From Phlebiopsis flavidoalba (lineage: Eukaryota > Basidiomycota > Agaricomycetes > Polyporales > Phanerochaetaceae), in NCBI GenBank assembly GCA_035772785.1, contig JAOCPU010000003.1, positions 62,001-126,000 on the forward strand: 64,000 bases of DNA, read 5' to 3'. A model generated the notes under the pieces. That model saw only the letters and a list, made by a program, of their open reading frames with translations. It had not been told where the DNA came from and did not search any database. This document shows, in pieces, positions 12,253 through 24,146 of the stretch. The translations under genes were made by a program, and so were the position numbers. Numbering within the stretch: position 1 is the stretch's first letter; the number at the start of each line of letters is the position of its first letter.

Positions 12253-14376
12253 CTAGTAAACTTTGACACCAACTAACAAACGTATTGACCGACATGGTTT
12301 CTTGATATCGTCGATCTGGCCCGTGCGCCGTGCTTCAGCGATGGCGTTCTGAAGGCGTTCCTGTTCCAGACGTTCTGCCTTCGTCAAGGGGGTCCGCGCG
12401 CGGTGGTATCCAGCCATTCAGCGCGAGCGAATGCCACAGCGACACCCGTACCTGCATGTCGCTACTTCGGCGTCAACAACAAGGTTGTACCCCATGCAGG
12501 AGCCTCTACTCACTTTCGGTACTGGTCCAATAGTGCCTCGAACTTCTGGCGGCACATGTCGCGATTGAAGTCCCCCGATTCCCAGCCATATGCATGGGAG
12601 AGACTCCCTGTTGGTTTCCACCTTATCCACCAGTTCGTCCCACATGGCCTCCTTGACAGCAAAGACCAGCCCAACGGCGCGGTTCAATATGATGACAACG
12701 AATGCTCGTCCAGGCTCTCCAGATTGCCACTGCGGGAAGAGCTCGATTCACGGTCGCGCCTCCTATTCTCGTACCATCCTCGTCCTGACGAACACATGCC
12801 CTGGGTAATCGGCGTGGTATGTGGGCGATCAGCGTCGTCAGACGAGTCCAGAGCGACCGAGGTCGCGTCTGTCGATGTCGAGAGCGACCGTTCCAGCCTA
12901 TTTGATTCGTCCCCGAGAAGTCCGACGAGGGGCTCAGCTGGGTGCAGTCGGAGGAATCTGAGCCGTCAGACTGCCGCCGGAGCTGCTCATTAGGGCGGGA
13001 GGGAGCCCTTGCGCGTTGATTGTAATGGCGCTATTGGTCGGCATGGGGAAGCTGATGATGGGTGGAATAGTGACGTGCCCAAAGAAGGCGGAAAAGTAGC
13101 CTGGCAACATTGCTATGGGTGATTCAGCATCAGCACTGGCGGTGTGTAAATGAAAATGATGGCCACTGACAGCTCGGGGTTGGGTTCAGAAATCGGATTT
13201 TGTGAAACACGGAGTAAAAAGAGGTGCTGCGAGGAGGCGTGGTCATGGGGAAGTTCCGTAGGACAGGATATTCGGGGCGATGTGGTCTGTCGTCCAGACC
13301 ATCTTCTGCGGGGCTAGTATTTCGTGGTACCGGTGCATTCAAGGGAGCTGTAAACCACCGCGGAAGGACGGGGAATATAGCATCTGATGCAGGGAGTAAA
13401 AATAAGTCGAGTAGACACGATACGTGAAGTGCTGGTAACAGACCCTCTTCGATGACTTCAACGGTACCACCCGGTCGCAGTACCCGGTACACCTCCTGAT
13501 GCGCGAAGTGTTAAGCATTGATTGAAATGACAGACGGAAAGATTTACCTCGTATAGCGAATGCCACTGCATGATTGTTGACAGGAGATGAGACTCGTGTC
13601 CATTACTCTGTATTCAGCAATATGACCCACCTTATTCTCGGGTACGGCGCATGCGAGACCGTGAATGTGTACATGGTCGAACTCGTCGTCCTCAAACGGG
13701 AGCTTTTGGCGCAGGCTGTGTGAAGCTATCAGACAACGATGAATTTGGGTTGCATAATGGAAGCACCCACAAGTTCCCATGCACCCATTCTATGCGTTCC
13801 GCTATTGACTCGTCGTCGAGAGCGAAGAGCGGAATTTGTACGTTGACTAGGTCATAGCCGACCTGTCAGCGGGTTTAGCTCATGTATAGGCGTGATGGAG
13901 AAGACTCACGAAGGTGCAGTCGGTCCACTCCTTGCGGCGTCGATGACCCAGTCACCGATCTGCTCCACGGGTTATTCTCTGCGACCCTTGGAGGGGAGGG
14001 CACTTACCCCCGTGCCGAGGTCGAGGCAGCGCTTTGGAGTGTCGCCCTTGTGAAGTTGATGAAACTGACGGAGCCCTTGAGTCGGTATATTAACGCGTGA
14101 TCAATACACGACCTTCGCAGACGATGCGGGTAAGCGCGAGGGATTCATTTCGGCTTGCGAAGTGATGCTCACATCTCCAACACCTCGCGGTTATACGAGA
14201 GGGATAGGGTGCCTTGTCGCGACCATATGAGTGCAGCTTGGTGCCGTACTGGCAGAATCCATTTGTCTTGTTTCTTCGATGACTTTTGGCGGTCCCGGAG
14301 AGGGTGGGCTGGCGTTCGAGCTGTAGCTTGGCCTGCCCGGTGAATTCTGATAGTAGGTGGTGGTGGAGACCGGCAT
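12253..14376 (-). CDS. Class I SAM-dependent methyltransferase
   Basis: Predicted S-adenosylmethionine-dependent methyltransferase of a fungal family with unknown substrate. From the start at 14,376 a Ser/Pro-rich leader (MPVSTTTYYQNSPG) runs into YGTKLHSYGRDKAPYP and SYNREVLEM near 14,250-14,170. SAM motif I reads RCLDLGTGV near 14,015, followed by VIDAA. LPFEDDEFDHVHIHGLA is at about 13,710-13,660, then YRVLRPGGTVEVIEE at 13,490-13,450, the usual post-I/II/III order. The C-terminal helical part includes KEAMWDELVDKVET near 12,650 and FNRDMCRQKFEALLDQY near 12,560. The stop near 12,253 follows RTGQIDDIKKP. Exons are separated by short introns and some frame breaks. The gene is divergent from the GNL1-type GTPase, with about 240 bp between the two starts. 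Confidence 0.8.
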
Positions 14377-14614
14377 GGTTTGGGGGGAGGGCGGTGGTGG
14401 TGAGAGAAAGGGAGGGAGGAGCACATATCAAGGATATCACTTGTGGGCATGGACGCCGTCAGACCGGGACAGTCCATTGCAACTCGTGCGCAGGCATCAT
14501 CCTTGTCTCCCCATATTGGCCATCCCGGGAACAATCCACTTGCCCCTGCTAGCAAAGACGCCCGCTTCTTCTTTCTATCCACATACATACTCTATACATA
14601 CCCGCTCCCCCGCC

Positions 14615-17075
14615 ATGCCATCCCCAGCGCGGCCCCGCCACGTCGCCTTTTCGGCCAAGCAAAAGCGAGAGCAACTGAAACTCAAACGCAAGATCAAGCG
14701 TGGCGAGCTCGACCCTTCACTCGCCCCTGCCCATTCGGACCGTCTAGCTCAGACCCGTGTCCAGAATTCCGCCATAGACAATGTGGCGGCGGATTCTGCA
14801 CGCAAGCTGCAGTCGGCTTTCGTCAAGCTGTCCAAGGATTTCCTGCAGCATACGACACTCCTGGCGGCGAGCCTCGCGCTGCGGCGCCCCATTCCATCGG
14901 AGGCTGCAGTCTTCGTTGATACAACAACTCCGAGGGGGCCGTGCGTGATGCTGATGCAAATCCCCAACAGTTGACATGCCCAAAGAGGCCCAAATGGCGC
15001 TACGAAATGTCCAAGAAAGAAAGTGGAGAATAACGATACGAAGGTCTCTTTAGAAAGTTGGATCGATCAGACCGATGGCGCTCGCTCGTAACACCTTGGT
15101 CTGACAACAACTGCTTCGAGCACGTGCGGGACGACTCCGGCGACGCTGGCAACGAAACCATGCCCCCATGCGCCGACATCAACTTTGTTTGAGAGAGCAC
15201 CTGTGCTGCCACGATAGTGATGGATCTACACAAGTTGTTGGCTGATCAACTGTCGCTCGGAATAAACTCCTCTGTTTTCCATCACATAAGATCGACGTTC
15301 GTTATTTCTGCACTGATGATCTAAAAAAAACACACTTGGCCGCTGCAGATGGAGAGTCGTAGAGATCTCGCAGATCATACTCGTCCTCCTTGGACTCTCG
15401 GTGCCCGCTGCTGCACTACGAGACCCCCGTCTCTCTCCTCGTACCTCGCGTCGCCGTACCTCTCACGCAAGCGCAACGATCCATCCTTCGTGCTCACCTC
15501 AAGGTCGACATCGCCGGTCCGGCTCGCGCGGTAGGCATGGTGACGCGGCACCTGCAGGAGAAGTACCCCTCCATCACGGTCGTGCAAGTGGAGTCCTTCG
15601 CAGAAAAGGAGGGCAGCGGCGGCCGGCGCGCCTACGAGCCGCAACTGCCCTCCGCGTTCCGCCAGACCCTTGTCGATGCGCTCAGGGAGAACCACGCTCA
15701 GCTCCTCGAGCCGCCCAAAGAGATCCGGGATGTACCCGCCAAACTCGCTGCTTGGAAGGCCACGGTCAAGCGTGAGATTGACTGGGACGCTGTGTTGAAA
15801 ACCGCCACGCGGTGGCCAGTGGTGGGGGCTAGGTTGTGGGTGGTGCTGCTGCCCCCAGAGCCAAAGGCCCAGGAGAGCCCGGTGACAATTATGTTGCTGG
15901 GCATGCTGAACATGCTGGAGAAGATGATGAGAATGCAGAGCCTGAGTTCCTGACGATTGGCCTGATAGGCACGTCTGCAGAGCTCCATGTATGCGTCTCT
16001 CATGAAATAATATCGAGTTTCCAGGCCAGCCAAACGTCGGAAAGTCGTCTCTGCTCAATGCTTTGTTCGGCGTACAGAAAGTGAGATCGTCCAAGACTCC
16101 TGGCAAGGTACATTCCGTGTGACGCCACCGTTGAGAGCGTGGCTTATGTGACGCTGTTTTCCAGACAAAGCACTTCCAGACTCTATTTCTGGACGAAGCC
16201 AGATGTGCGACTTGTCGACTGTCCAGGGCTAGTGATGCCCAACCTCGTGTGCCAATGGAAACACAGGCAACTGCATCCTCTATCATCTGAACACAGCCCA
16301 CTCACCCTCGTTCACTTCAGGTCCTGTCTGGCATCCTCCCCATCTCGCGCGTGTCCGCAGTCGCGCTCTGCGTGTACCACGCCGCGCAGCTCCTCCCGCT
16401 CGAGGACATCTTCGGCCTCGAGCACCCCGACTCGCACACGGAGCCCGAGCCAGACAAGCGGACGTGGCGCGGGACGCATGCGCACGCCGAGCGCCCCGCA
16501 AGGCACGCGCGTGTGGACCCGCGATGGACATCCTCGTCGCGTTTGCGCAGAAAAAGGGGTGGCAGACGGCCCAGGCGGGCAGGCCCGACATCAACAGGGC
16601 CGGCAATTTCAGTGAGAGTCCGCCCTTGTGTGTCCGCTCCTGTAGTTTGTTCTGATGATGTGTGCGCTGCCAGTTTTGCGCATGCTTGCGGAGGGCAGGG
16701 TGCGCTGGGCGTTTTGGCCGCCCGACACGCGACCCCGTGGAGGTTATCGAGCAGCACGACTTCGAGCTCTGGGGACGGCGACCGATCCTCAGTCTGGGTT
16801 TTCGTGGGCGGTAGTGACAGCTGGGACAATAGACAATTCAGTGACGGTGAAAATGAAGCGGTGCCTGAGAAGGCTGACGCTGACAGCGAAGAGGAAAGTG
16901 AGGAGGAAGAATTAACTGGCGAAGACGAGGAAGAAGAGGAGGAAGAGGAGGAGGAGGATGTAGCAGTCTCGTCCGGCGCAGGTCGGTTTGCTGCTCTGCA
17001 GCTTGCCGTCGACGGCGGTGAGGCGGCGGCGAAAGCGAGGACGACGATGAAGAAGCTGACGCTAATGACAAGTAA
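14615..17075 (+). CDS. GNL1-type circularly permuted GTPase
   Basis: YlqF/YawG-family GTPase related to GNL1, LSG1 and NOG2, a group acting in ribosome assembly or nucleocytoplasmic traffic. The start at 14,615 gives a basic leader (FSAKQKREQLKLKRKIKRG) typical of GNL1. The motifs come in permuted order. A G4-like TKVD (KVDIAGPARAVGMV, about 15,500-15,545) precedes G1 QPNVGKSSLLNALFG (about 16,023-16,070), TPGK, then G3 DCPGLVMPN (about 16,218-16,245). SAVALCVYHAAQLLPLEDI follows at 16,354-16,410. The C-terminus is strongly acidic (16,850-17,070), which fits nucleolar or nuclear proteins. The stop TAA is at 17,073-17,075. There are several introns, one with an apparent GC donor before G1, and indels near the G4 motif. 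Confidence is high for the family and lower for GNL1 versus its paralogues. Confidence 0.82.
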
Positions 17076-17098
17076 CTCAAAGCTGTGCCGCAGTGGCC

Positions 17099-17185
17099 AA
17101 ATGAATTGTAACATCTCACAGGCAGCAAAATGAAATGTAACATCACGCCAGTAGCAATAGGAAATGTAACATCGTACACACTGCG
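17099..17185 (+). repeat. Three-copy 29-bp tandem repeat in the 3' flank of the GTPase gene
   Basis: The motif gtaacatc occurs at 17,108, 17,137 and 17,166, exactly 29 bp apart, inside similar units that begin with CAA and contain ATGAAT, ATGAAAT or AGGAAAT. It starts about 25 bp after the GTPase stop codon, so it probably lies in that transcript's 3' UTR. The UGUAACAU core resembles PUF/Pumilio-family sites (UGUAN(A/C)AU-like). Confidence 0.6.
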
Positions 17186-17689
17186 CATACATGAGCCAGC
17201 GGCCACCGCCCGCTCTGACACCCGCTCTTGACCGACATGAATTGGAGAACAGTTTCGAATATGCACATGGAAAGCGTAGATAGAGAAAGCTCATAAGCGT
17301 CAAGATGAAAAATTACGGGATCGACCAGCGCATCGGGGGTTTGTTCTTCATGGGCAAGGGGGTGGAGGGGGAATAAAATACGAAAGGTCAAGTCGGTCAG
17401 TAATATTCATAAGGCGGGCCAAGACAAATATCAGGAAGTAGACAGTTGGAGGTAAGGAAAGCCGGACTGCATCGTCCCTACGAACAACAGGTTCTCTGCC
17501 GAATTCGGGGGAAGACAAATGGGACAGTCCGTGGTATACAGAACATAGGACGGTCAACACGCCCTCGCGAACCTCATGAATGGTATCGTCCTCAATTTTC
17601 TAGCCAAAGGTTTAACCGTACAAAAACACCGCAGAACGGCGACAGCAGCGACGCCTCGCTTGAAGCCACTACCTGAGTGATCGGATGCC
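17186..17689. other. Convergent intergenic region
   Basis: Lies between the 3' ends of the GTPase gene (plus) and the Ser-rich protein gene (minus). No coding signal was recognised. It presumably holds both 3' UTRs and terminators. Confidence 0.4.
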
Positions 17690-18922
17690 GTCTACCGCCG
17701 CCGTTCACGACGCCACAGGCAAGCGCACACGCCTAGTACCGACGGGTTGTACGCGTACGGATCCGCCTGGTTCGCGAACCCGTGCCCGACGCTCGGGCCG
17801 CGCGAGAGCGATGGCTCATCTGGGGCCCGGGGCTGGGGCCGCGCGCGAGGTCAGCGTACCCGCCGACGGGCGCGAGGTTCGCGGCGCCCGCGGTGAAGTC
17901 GTGGTCGGGGATGGGCTGCAAGCCGGTGTGTGCCGTAGTTGTTGCCCACGCCGCGGCCCGCAAAGTTCTCGTCGCTGTGGCCGGACGAGTGGAAGGAGCC
18001 GTGCGACGCGGTGGAGGCGTTGCGCTGGAGGCCCGAATGCCGTCGTCGGAGCCGGCGGGCTGCCAGTCGATGGGGGTCATGCGGTTGTCGAAGTCGGACG
18101 AGGGCTTGAACTTCCACTTGCGGATGATGGTGAAGCCGATCGCGATGGCACCAACGCAGGAGGCAATGACAATGATGACGGTGAGTGCAGCCTTGGGGAT
18201 CGAAGAAGAGCTGGCCCAGAGACCGTGGAAGCACCGCTGCTAGCGGTGGCTGAGGCGTCCGAGGTGACCGTCTGCGTCATGAAGTTCACAGACTTGGAGG
18301 TCTGCGACGCGGTGTTGTCGTCCGCGGCGCTGTTGTTGTTCGAGGTATCATTGGGTGTCGGAGTGGTATCGGTGTTCGTGGGCTGAGCAGCAGCAGTCGT
18401 CTGGGTGGACGAACTGGTGGGCAGCCACGGACGAGGAGGATTGCGTCGACGACGCAGAGGTGGACGAAGAGGTGCTGGATGCAGAGCTCGAACGACGCAA
18501 TGAGGAAGATGAGGACGAAGCCGCAGAGCTCTGTTTGTATAGTTTATTAGCACGTGTAACTGGGTTTCCAGCAACGCTGCTCCACTAACCGATGACGACG
18601 ACGCCGAGGTCTGTGAAGCACTGCTGGCTCGACGACGCCGAGCTGGAAGTCGCGGCCCAGACGAGGTCTCTGAAGCGGACGAGGCAGAGGCGGTGCTGGA
18701 AGTAGCGGCGCTCACAGAGGAGCTCGAAGAGAAGACGGGCGGGTCGCCCGCCGCACCGTTGGTGCCCCCGTCTGCGCGTTTCTTGAGCATGCGGTGGAGG
18801 ACTACATGGTCGCGGCCGACATTGTGGTTGGCGGGCTCAGCCTGAGCGACGGCAGCAACGGCGAGGAAAAGGGCAAGGTAGCAAAAGAGCGTGAGGGAAA
18901 ACCTTTCCAGGCTTTGACACAA
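17690..18922 (-). CDS. Ser-rich single-pass surface protein (Mid2/WSC-like architecture)
   Basis: The start at 18,922 gives a signal peptide with a clear hydrophobic core (LFCYLALFLAVAAVAQA). A long region dominated by Ser, Ala and Thr follows (about 18,750-18,250), typical of O-glycosylated cell-wall stalks. A transmembrane helix is read near 18,190-18,130 (ALTVIIVIASCVGAIAIGF), with a basic stop-transfer IIRKWKFKP and a cytosolic tail beginning DFDNRMTPIDWQP. The tail ends in Tyr/Pro-rich sequence with YAYNP near 17,715. This layout matches Mid2-type sensors of cell-wall stress and many uncharacterised basidiomycete proteins, and no WSC cysteine domain was seen. Function is inferred from architecture only. 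Frame changes occur in the Ser-rich region and the tail. Confidence 0.6.
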
Positions 18923-19582
18923 ACATGGTGGCGGTTAGGAGGAGGGGTTCTGGGGGAGGAGAGGGGTGTATTAGCTACTGCACGCGCCGCGGGCAGGGAC
19001 AAACGTGTGGGGCTCGAGGAGGGCGGCCGGGGGTGGGGCTCGCGACGAGCGTATGGACCTCGCGGAGGATGTGGTAAGAAACAAGGACTCACAGAGCGGG
19101 GCGCACACCGTGGACAACGACAGACGTTTTTAGAGGACCGTGGGGGAGAAAGGAGGGGGCGGACAAAAACGAGCGTAGGGCGCGGAACAGGACAGGCTGA
19201 AAGGAAAAGACAGGGGGGCGGTGCGCGCGATGGTTGCAGAAACCAAGGCGACAGTTGGACCAGATTGGCCTCACTCCCATCACCAGCCGCGGCGTCTACC
19301 CCCCGCTATGCTTTGTCCCTCCCTACCGAGCCGACACATCTGGCAACCAACCGACTCATGTGCGATCGAGCTGGGTATTTATTACGCGGATGCACCCCCG
19401 GTACACTACTTCATCAAATTGCGTGCCCCGCACAGCGAAAAAAAAAGGTCAATGAAGAGAGAGAAGTAAAAATGAGGAAAAGACATTCAGAATCGTAAAG
19501 GTCCATCAATCACAAAAACAGACAAGAGTCGATGATAAACGTCGTCCATCTGTCCAATCCAAAGTCTTGTCCCAATCCCATC
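18923..19582. other. Intergenic region upstream of the Ser-rich protein gene
   Basis: Contains the promoter side of the Ser-rich protein gene and the 3' flank of the heparinase-like gene. It is purine-rich on the plus strand (about 18,930-19,220), which produces long but unconvincing open frames. No gene was recognised. Confidence 0.4.
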
Positions 19583-22138
19583 TTAGTTGTGGCTTGTCAA
19601 ACTCCACGAGTCGATGGCAACAGAGGGGGGCGTGACAAAGTCGCTCGAGGACACTGGCCACTCCAGCTGTGCGGGTTGAAGAGCACCTCCAAGGAGTAGG
19701 TGCCCGCCGGCAGCTCGATCACGACAACGGTGACACCGGGGTTGGGAGAGTCCACGGCGCCGGCGGGAGAGCGGGATCGTCGGAGAAGCGCACGGGATCC
19801 CGCGGTGGTAATTGTCGCGCCGCTCGGGGCGTTGAGAATCTGCATCTGCAGCTTTTCGTTGCCGATGGTGAGTGTGGCAGAGGTGCCGCTGCTGTCGACG
19901 GAGACAGTTGCATTGGTGTGCATCCTCCACATGATGCCCTCTGAAGCAGTGATCTCGTCCTGGAGAAGAACCTGTCGCCGCTTGTTGAGAGTGCGGAATA
20001 GCACGCTTGAATGAGGTACTGTGAAGATGGTGTCAGCACCCCGCAAAATCGGATGACTATGAAAACGTACGTGTCGTTGTAACCGGTAGTGAGGTCGGAC
20101 GCCCGCCCAGAACGCAGTCGAGCTATCGGGGACAGTGTAAACCGTGCTCGAGCCTTGCGACTCGCCAGTGGAGCCCTTTGCGATGACCGTGGGCGCTGCA
20201 TTGACGTTCTGGTTGGCCTTGTTGACGAGGATGGTGTTTTTGGCCCTCAGTACGCTTGCGGTAGTACAACCACCTGACGGCGTCCTGGTGATCGCTCGTG
20301 AAGTAGTCGGGTGAGTTGTAGTCTCCCGATCCGAGCTCACCGGCCCAGCGAGTGCCGAGGGCGTCGAGAACGAAGTCACCGAGGTCGAGGTCGTTTGTGC
20401 GTCTGGTGGTTCTGAAGCTGGCCAGCCTTGATGGCAACGTACAGCGCACTTTCGTCCGTCCAGCTGCTACGAAACGAGGCCCACTGGTCAAGGTCGTCCT
20501 CGAAGAAGTGGTCAAGGGCCATGTTGTCCCAGAACGCGCCGGAGACGGTAGGGTTATACCAGAACATCGACCAGGGCTCGGGAGCGTCGTGCTGGTCTGT
20601 GCGTTGGAAAAGGACGTACTCGGGGTGCGAGTAATAGTCGCCGTAAAGGAACATGCTGTTGGCGGTCGAACTGTACTTGTTCGGGCCATGGTCTCCCGTA
20701 GTTTAGTTGAAGAGCGAACCGAAGCCCGAAACATACATGTGGTACAAACCAGTCAGGTTGGTGTTCGGGTTCTCCCGTGAGCATGCCGAGCTCGGAGCCC
20801 TGTAGCAGTGAGGAGAGCAGACGCTATCTCGGCGTGACCAGTGGTACCGAAGTACCAGTAGTTGGCGGTCTCCGTCCATGAACCGTCCGATGTGAATGCC
20901 TTGGCACAACCACTGAGGGCGTTGGGGATCGAAAGCGAAAGGATGTTCTCAGCGGTGCCCGATTGGTCATCGCCGAGAATGGCGAGAGCGCCAAGTGTCA
21001 TGCCGGCGTTGCAGACACAGTTCCAGTTGCCGGTAATGTTGTTCGCCCACCAACCGGAGAAGTCCTCCACTGTTTGCGTTCTGGTATGCGTGGGCACCCT
21101 GGCTAAGACCATAGGTAATCATGTTAGACATGATAAAGCTCTTCTGGTTCTGCTGTGAGGACATCGTATAACCAGTCGTACGCAATGGCGAAAGCAGAGG
21201 TCATTTCGGCAGTGTCCAGGAAAGTGGGAAGGGTTCCATTTCGTCGAGTTGTTGGGTCCGAAGGAATCTCCGGCGGCGTTCTGCAGGAATGATGATGTTT
21301 AAACAATGTACACTCGAGAACGTATATTGACTTGCCTGCAACTCGGTGTACGTACGGTCGACCCACTTGGTGTTGTTGGTCATGCGATACGCGTAAGCCC
21401 AAGCCTTGACACGCTCCTTGACGTAACGGCAGTTATCGAGGATACCACTGGAGCCGTCCATGAAGTAGACAACAGGGGGGAGGTTGTAATATTCGGTCGG
21501 CATTGCCGAAAAATTGTATCGTTCCATGCTTTGAGGTAAGGATCGTTTGCGATGAGCTGTGGGAGCGCCTGCCATTTGTAGGTAGGAGCAATGAGACGCG
21601 GACGATCTGTCCGGACATTTGTCGCCGCTGGGCTGGCCGGCTTGAAGGGGTCTGCAGGCCAGGCAAGGGCATTGTCAGATGTAGGGTGGAATGTGGGGGT
21701 AGTGAAGGCAGCGGTGTTTGTCTTGAAAAGTGCGACGCGTGAGAATAGGAGACAACGGAAATTTGTGCGACCGACTTACTGTTGAAGGGTAAAGGGGAAG
21801 CAGGTACTGGCTGTTGGTGCCCGTTGCGAAGACTCCAATGGCGTTCTTTACGGAGGCGGCGGAGCTAGCGGCGGCAGCTTGGTCACCAGACGACCCGTCC
21901 GACGAAGAGGAGCCCCCAGATACGCTCGACGACTTGCTGTTGTTGTGGTGGCGGCTACCGACAACACCGCACGACGACGGCCGCGATGATGACTGCAATC
22001 AAGACGGGGACACCAAACTTGATTCCAGTTGCTGGTACGTTTCTTCAGCGGCATGGGGGTGATGTACCCTGAGGACTCGTTATAGTAAGGGTCGCCAGAG
22101 GCGTATGGTGAATTAGCGTGGTGGTAGTTTGGGGCCAT
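19583..22138 (-). CDS. Membrane-anchored heparinase II/III-like (chondroitin AC/alginate lyase fold) protein
   Basis: Predicted type II membrane protein with an extracellular polysaccharide-lyase-like domain. From the start at 22,138 comes a short Tyr/Pro-rich cytosolic tail ([19 protein letters not shown]). It is followed by KKRTSNWN, a hydrophobic segment near 22,020-21,960 and a Ser/Gly/Ala stalk ([18 protein letters not shown]). The helical toroid domain contains [19 protein letters not shown] (about 21,490-21,435) and [19 protein letters not shown] (about 21,415-21,355). [20 protein letters not shown] is near 21,025-20,965. The heparinase II/III beta domain contains [20 protein letters not shown] (about 20,565-20,510) and [37 protein letters not shown] follows near 20,390-20,330. 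The stop is at 19,583-19,585. There are several introns and a few frame breaks. The natural substrate in fungi is not established. Confidence 0.78.
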
Positions 22139-22568
22139 AGCACGGCTAGCCCCTACGAAATATTTAAAGGAGTGAGGAGACGAGACGCGCGATGGACTCT
22201 GCGGTTTGGGGGCGAAAGGCTGCGGGGGAGGTGACAAACGGGAAGGTCAGTTGGGAGGAAGGGGAGAGAGAGATGGAAACCGAAGCAAGCGCCCGCTTTG
22301 GCGTTTTGTACTCGCCTGTCTATTCTTGGACCCACGACCACCCCCTCGCTGCTCGCCGTTCGGCATCCCTTGATTGCACGCACTTCGTCGACGTCTCGAA
22401 AAAAAAATTACCAGCGCGCCGTGGCATATCACATATATTTCGCTGAATATTCGACACTGCGAGTCTACGACTATGCACAAAGGGGCGTGTACCGCCCGCG
22501 CACGAGTTACTTAAGCCGAGACGGTCTCCGCACTCCTGGGCACACGGCTTTGTATACCCGAACCCATT
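22139..22568. other. Intergenic region between two minus-strand genes
   Basis: Upstream flank of the heparinase-like gene and downstream flank of the thiolase gene. A short A run is present at about 22,401-22,408. No gene was recognised. Confidence 0.4.
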
Positions 22569-24146
22569 TCACTCCCGTACAAATACTGCTGACCCGCACC
22601 CATACCGGTTCCAATGCACATTGATGTCACCAGCACCTGAATCCGACCAAGACATCAGCCGACGGCCATCCATGCACGAAAATGCTGCGCACCTTGCCGT
22701 TTCTCCGAGAAAGCTCATGAAGGCCAGTCGCCACCTGTCGGGCACCTGTGCACCGTGAGGGAGCCAGAAGCAAGGTCAGTCGAGATCGTGCGATGAGAAG
22801 AACCAGACTTATCTAGGGGATGTCCAAACGCTATGGCTCCACCGTTCACGTTCACGTTCTCCTTGTCCAAATCCGAGCTCTTTCAGACAGTAGACGTACT
22901 GAGAGGCGAACGCCTCGTTAATCTGTGGATGACGTGATCAGCAGACTGTCACGGGAGCCCGTGAGTATGTTCATCCTCACCTCAAAGAGATCGACGTCGT
23001 CCTTCGTGATGCCAGCGAACTTCAACGCCATGGGAATCGCCATAGGCGGGACCAATGCCCATCACTCGTGGTGGAACACCTGTGACTGCGGTCGTAATAT
23101 GTTTTGCGAGTATTTTGAGCCCCAGCTGCTCGGCTTTGCTTCGCTTCATCAACAGTACGGCAGCAGCGCCGTCGGTGATCTGGCTGGCATTTCCGCCCGT
23201 GGTCTGCGCTCGGCCCCACTGGGGAAAGGCGGGACGAATCTTCATCAAACCGTCCTTGGAAGTGCCATACCGTATACCGTCATCTTTGGTGACTACTTGG
23301 GTGCTGCGGTCGCCAGTTTTGGGTGTCGACAACAGGTACGGTGAACGGAACAATTTCTGTTTCGAAGAGGCCGGCCTTTTGGGCGCGCTCTGCTCGCTGG
23401 TAAGACAGTGCCGCGAACTCGTCCATCTCCTCGCGTGAGATGTTGTAATCCATAGCAACGTTCTCAGATGTCCAGCCCATCGGCATAGCACAAACTTGGC
23501 CCGCAGGATGACTTTTCAAGGCTTCGCTGCGAGGCTGCCATCCAAAATCTGGGCTATTAATAATATATCAGAAAGCACTCATACAGTAAGTCAGATGAAC
23601 TTACTTCGATGACATGCTCTCCATGCCCACAGCCAACCCGACCTCAATCTGTCCGCACCGCACCTTGTTAGCGATGTCTGTCACGGCCATCAGGCCGGAC
23701 GAGCACCATCGGTTGATGACCTGAACAGGCGTGGTCTCAGGTATCCCTGCCGCCATGGCCGCCGCACGTGCCTCGTAGGCACCGTTAGGGGCAAGTACAG
23801 TGCCGACGGTGATGTCTCCAATGAGGGCAGGGTCGATGGCAGACCGAGCAATAGATTGCTGTGAGGCCATGTTAAATGCGACTATTCACGATCGACAAGA
23901 GGGACGCACCTTGAACATTTCTAAAAGCAGCTCCTCGGACCTACGTACTTGAGCATGGAAATCGCGTAAAGTACAGAGGGTCACTCACGTAGCATCCTTG
24001 AAACCCCCCCTTCTTCGCCTTACACAAAGGCGACCTGACAGCCATAGTGATGACCACATCTTCCGGGCTCTTTCGTTCCAGAGCAGCAACACCGCCTGAC
24101 GAGCCGTGGGTTAAATGCGACGCGATTTGCTTGACACACGCTCCAT
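22569..24146 (-). CDS. POT1: Peroxisomal 3-ketoacyl-CoA thiolase
   Basis: Catalyses the last step of fatty-acid beta-oxidation, thiolytic cleavage of 3-ketoacyl-CoA to acetyl-CoA and a shortened acyl-CoA. The start at 24,146 (MERV) runs into KQIASHL, a PTS2-like R/K-x(Q)-x-HL peroxisomal signal, with one extra T near 24,135. VVITMAVRSPLCKAKKGGF is at 24,060-24,005 and IGDITVGTVLAPNGAYEAR near 23,820-23,760. The nucleophilic Cys is in NRWCSSGLMAVTDIANKV (about 23,720-23,665). MGWTSENVAMDYNISREEMD is at 23,490-23,430. Further blocks are GNASQITDGAAAVLLMKRSK (about 23,190-23,130) and ARQVATGLHELSRR (about 22,740-22,700). An intron then leads to VLVTSMCIGTG and a terminal AVFVRE with its stop at 22,569. 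Most of the protein is readable; the blocks are broken by introns and a few single-base frame changes. Confidence 0.9.

Noticed and set aside
15375..16301. 308-codon minus-strand frame
   Set aside because: It is antisense to the GTPase gene, whose plus-strand motifs (KVDIAG, QPNVGKSS, DCPGL) are clearly real.
18794..19498. 234-codon Gly/Arg-rich plus-strand frame
   Set aside because: It covers the antisense of the Ser-rich protein's signal peptide and a purine-rich promoter region, and its composition is repetitive without domain features.
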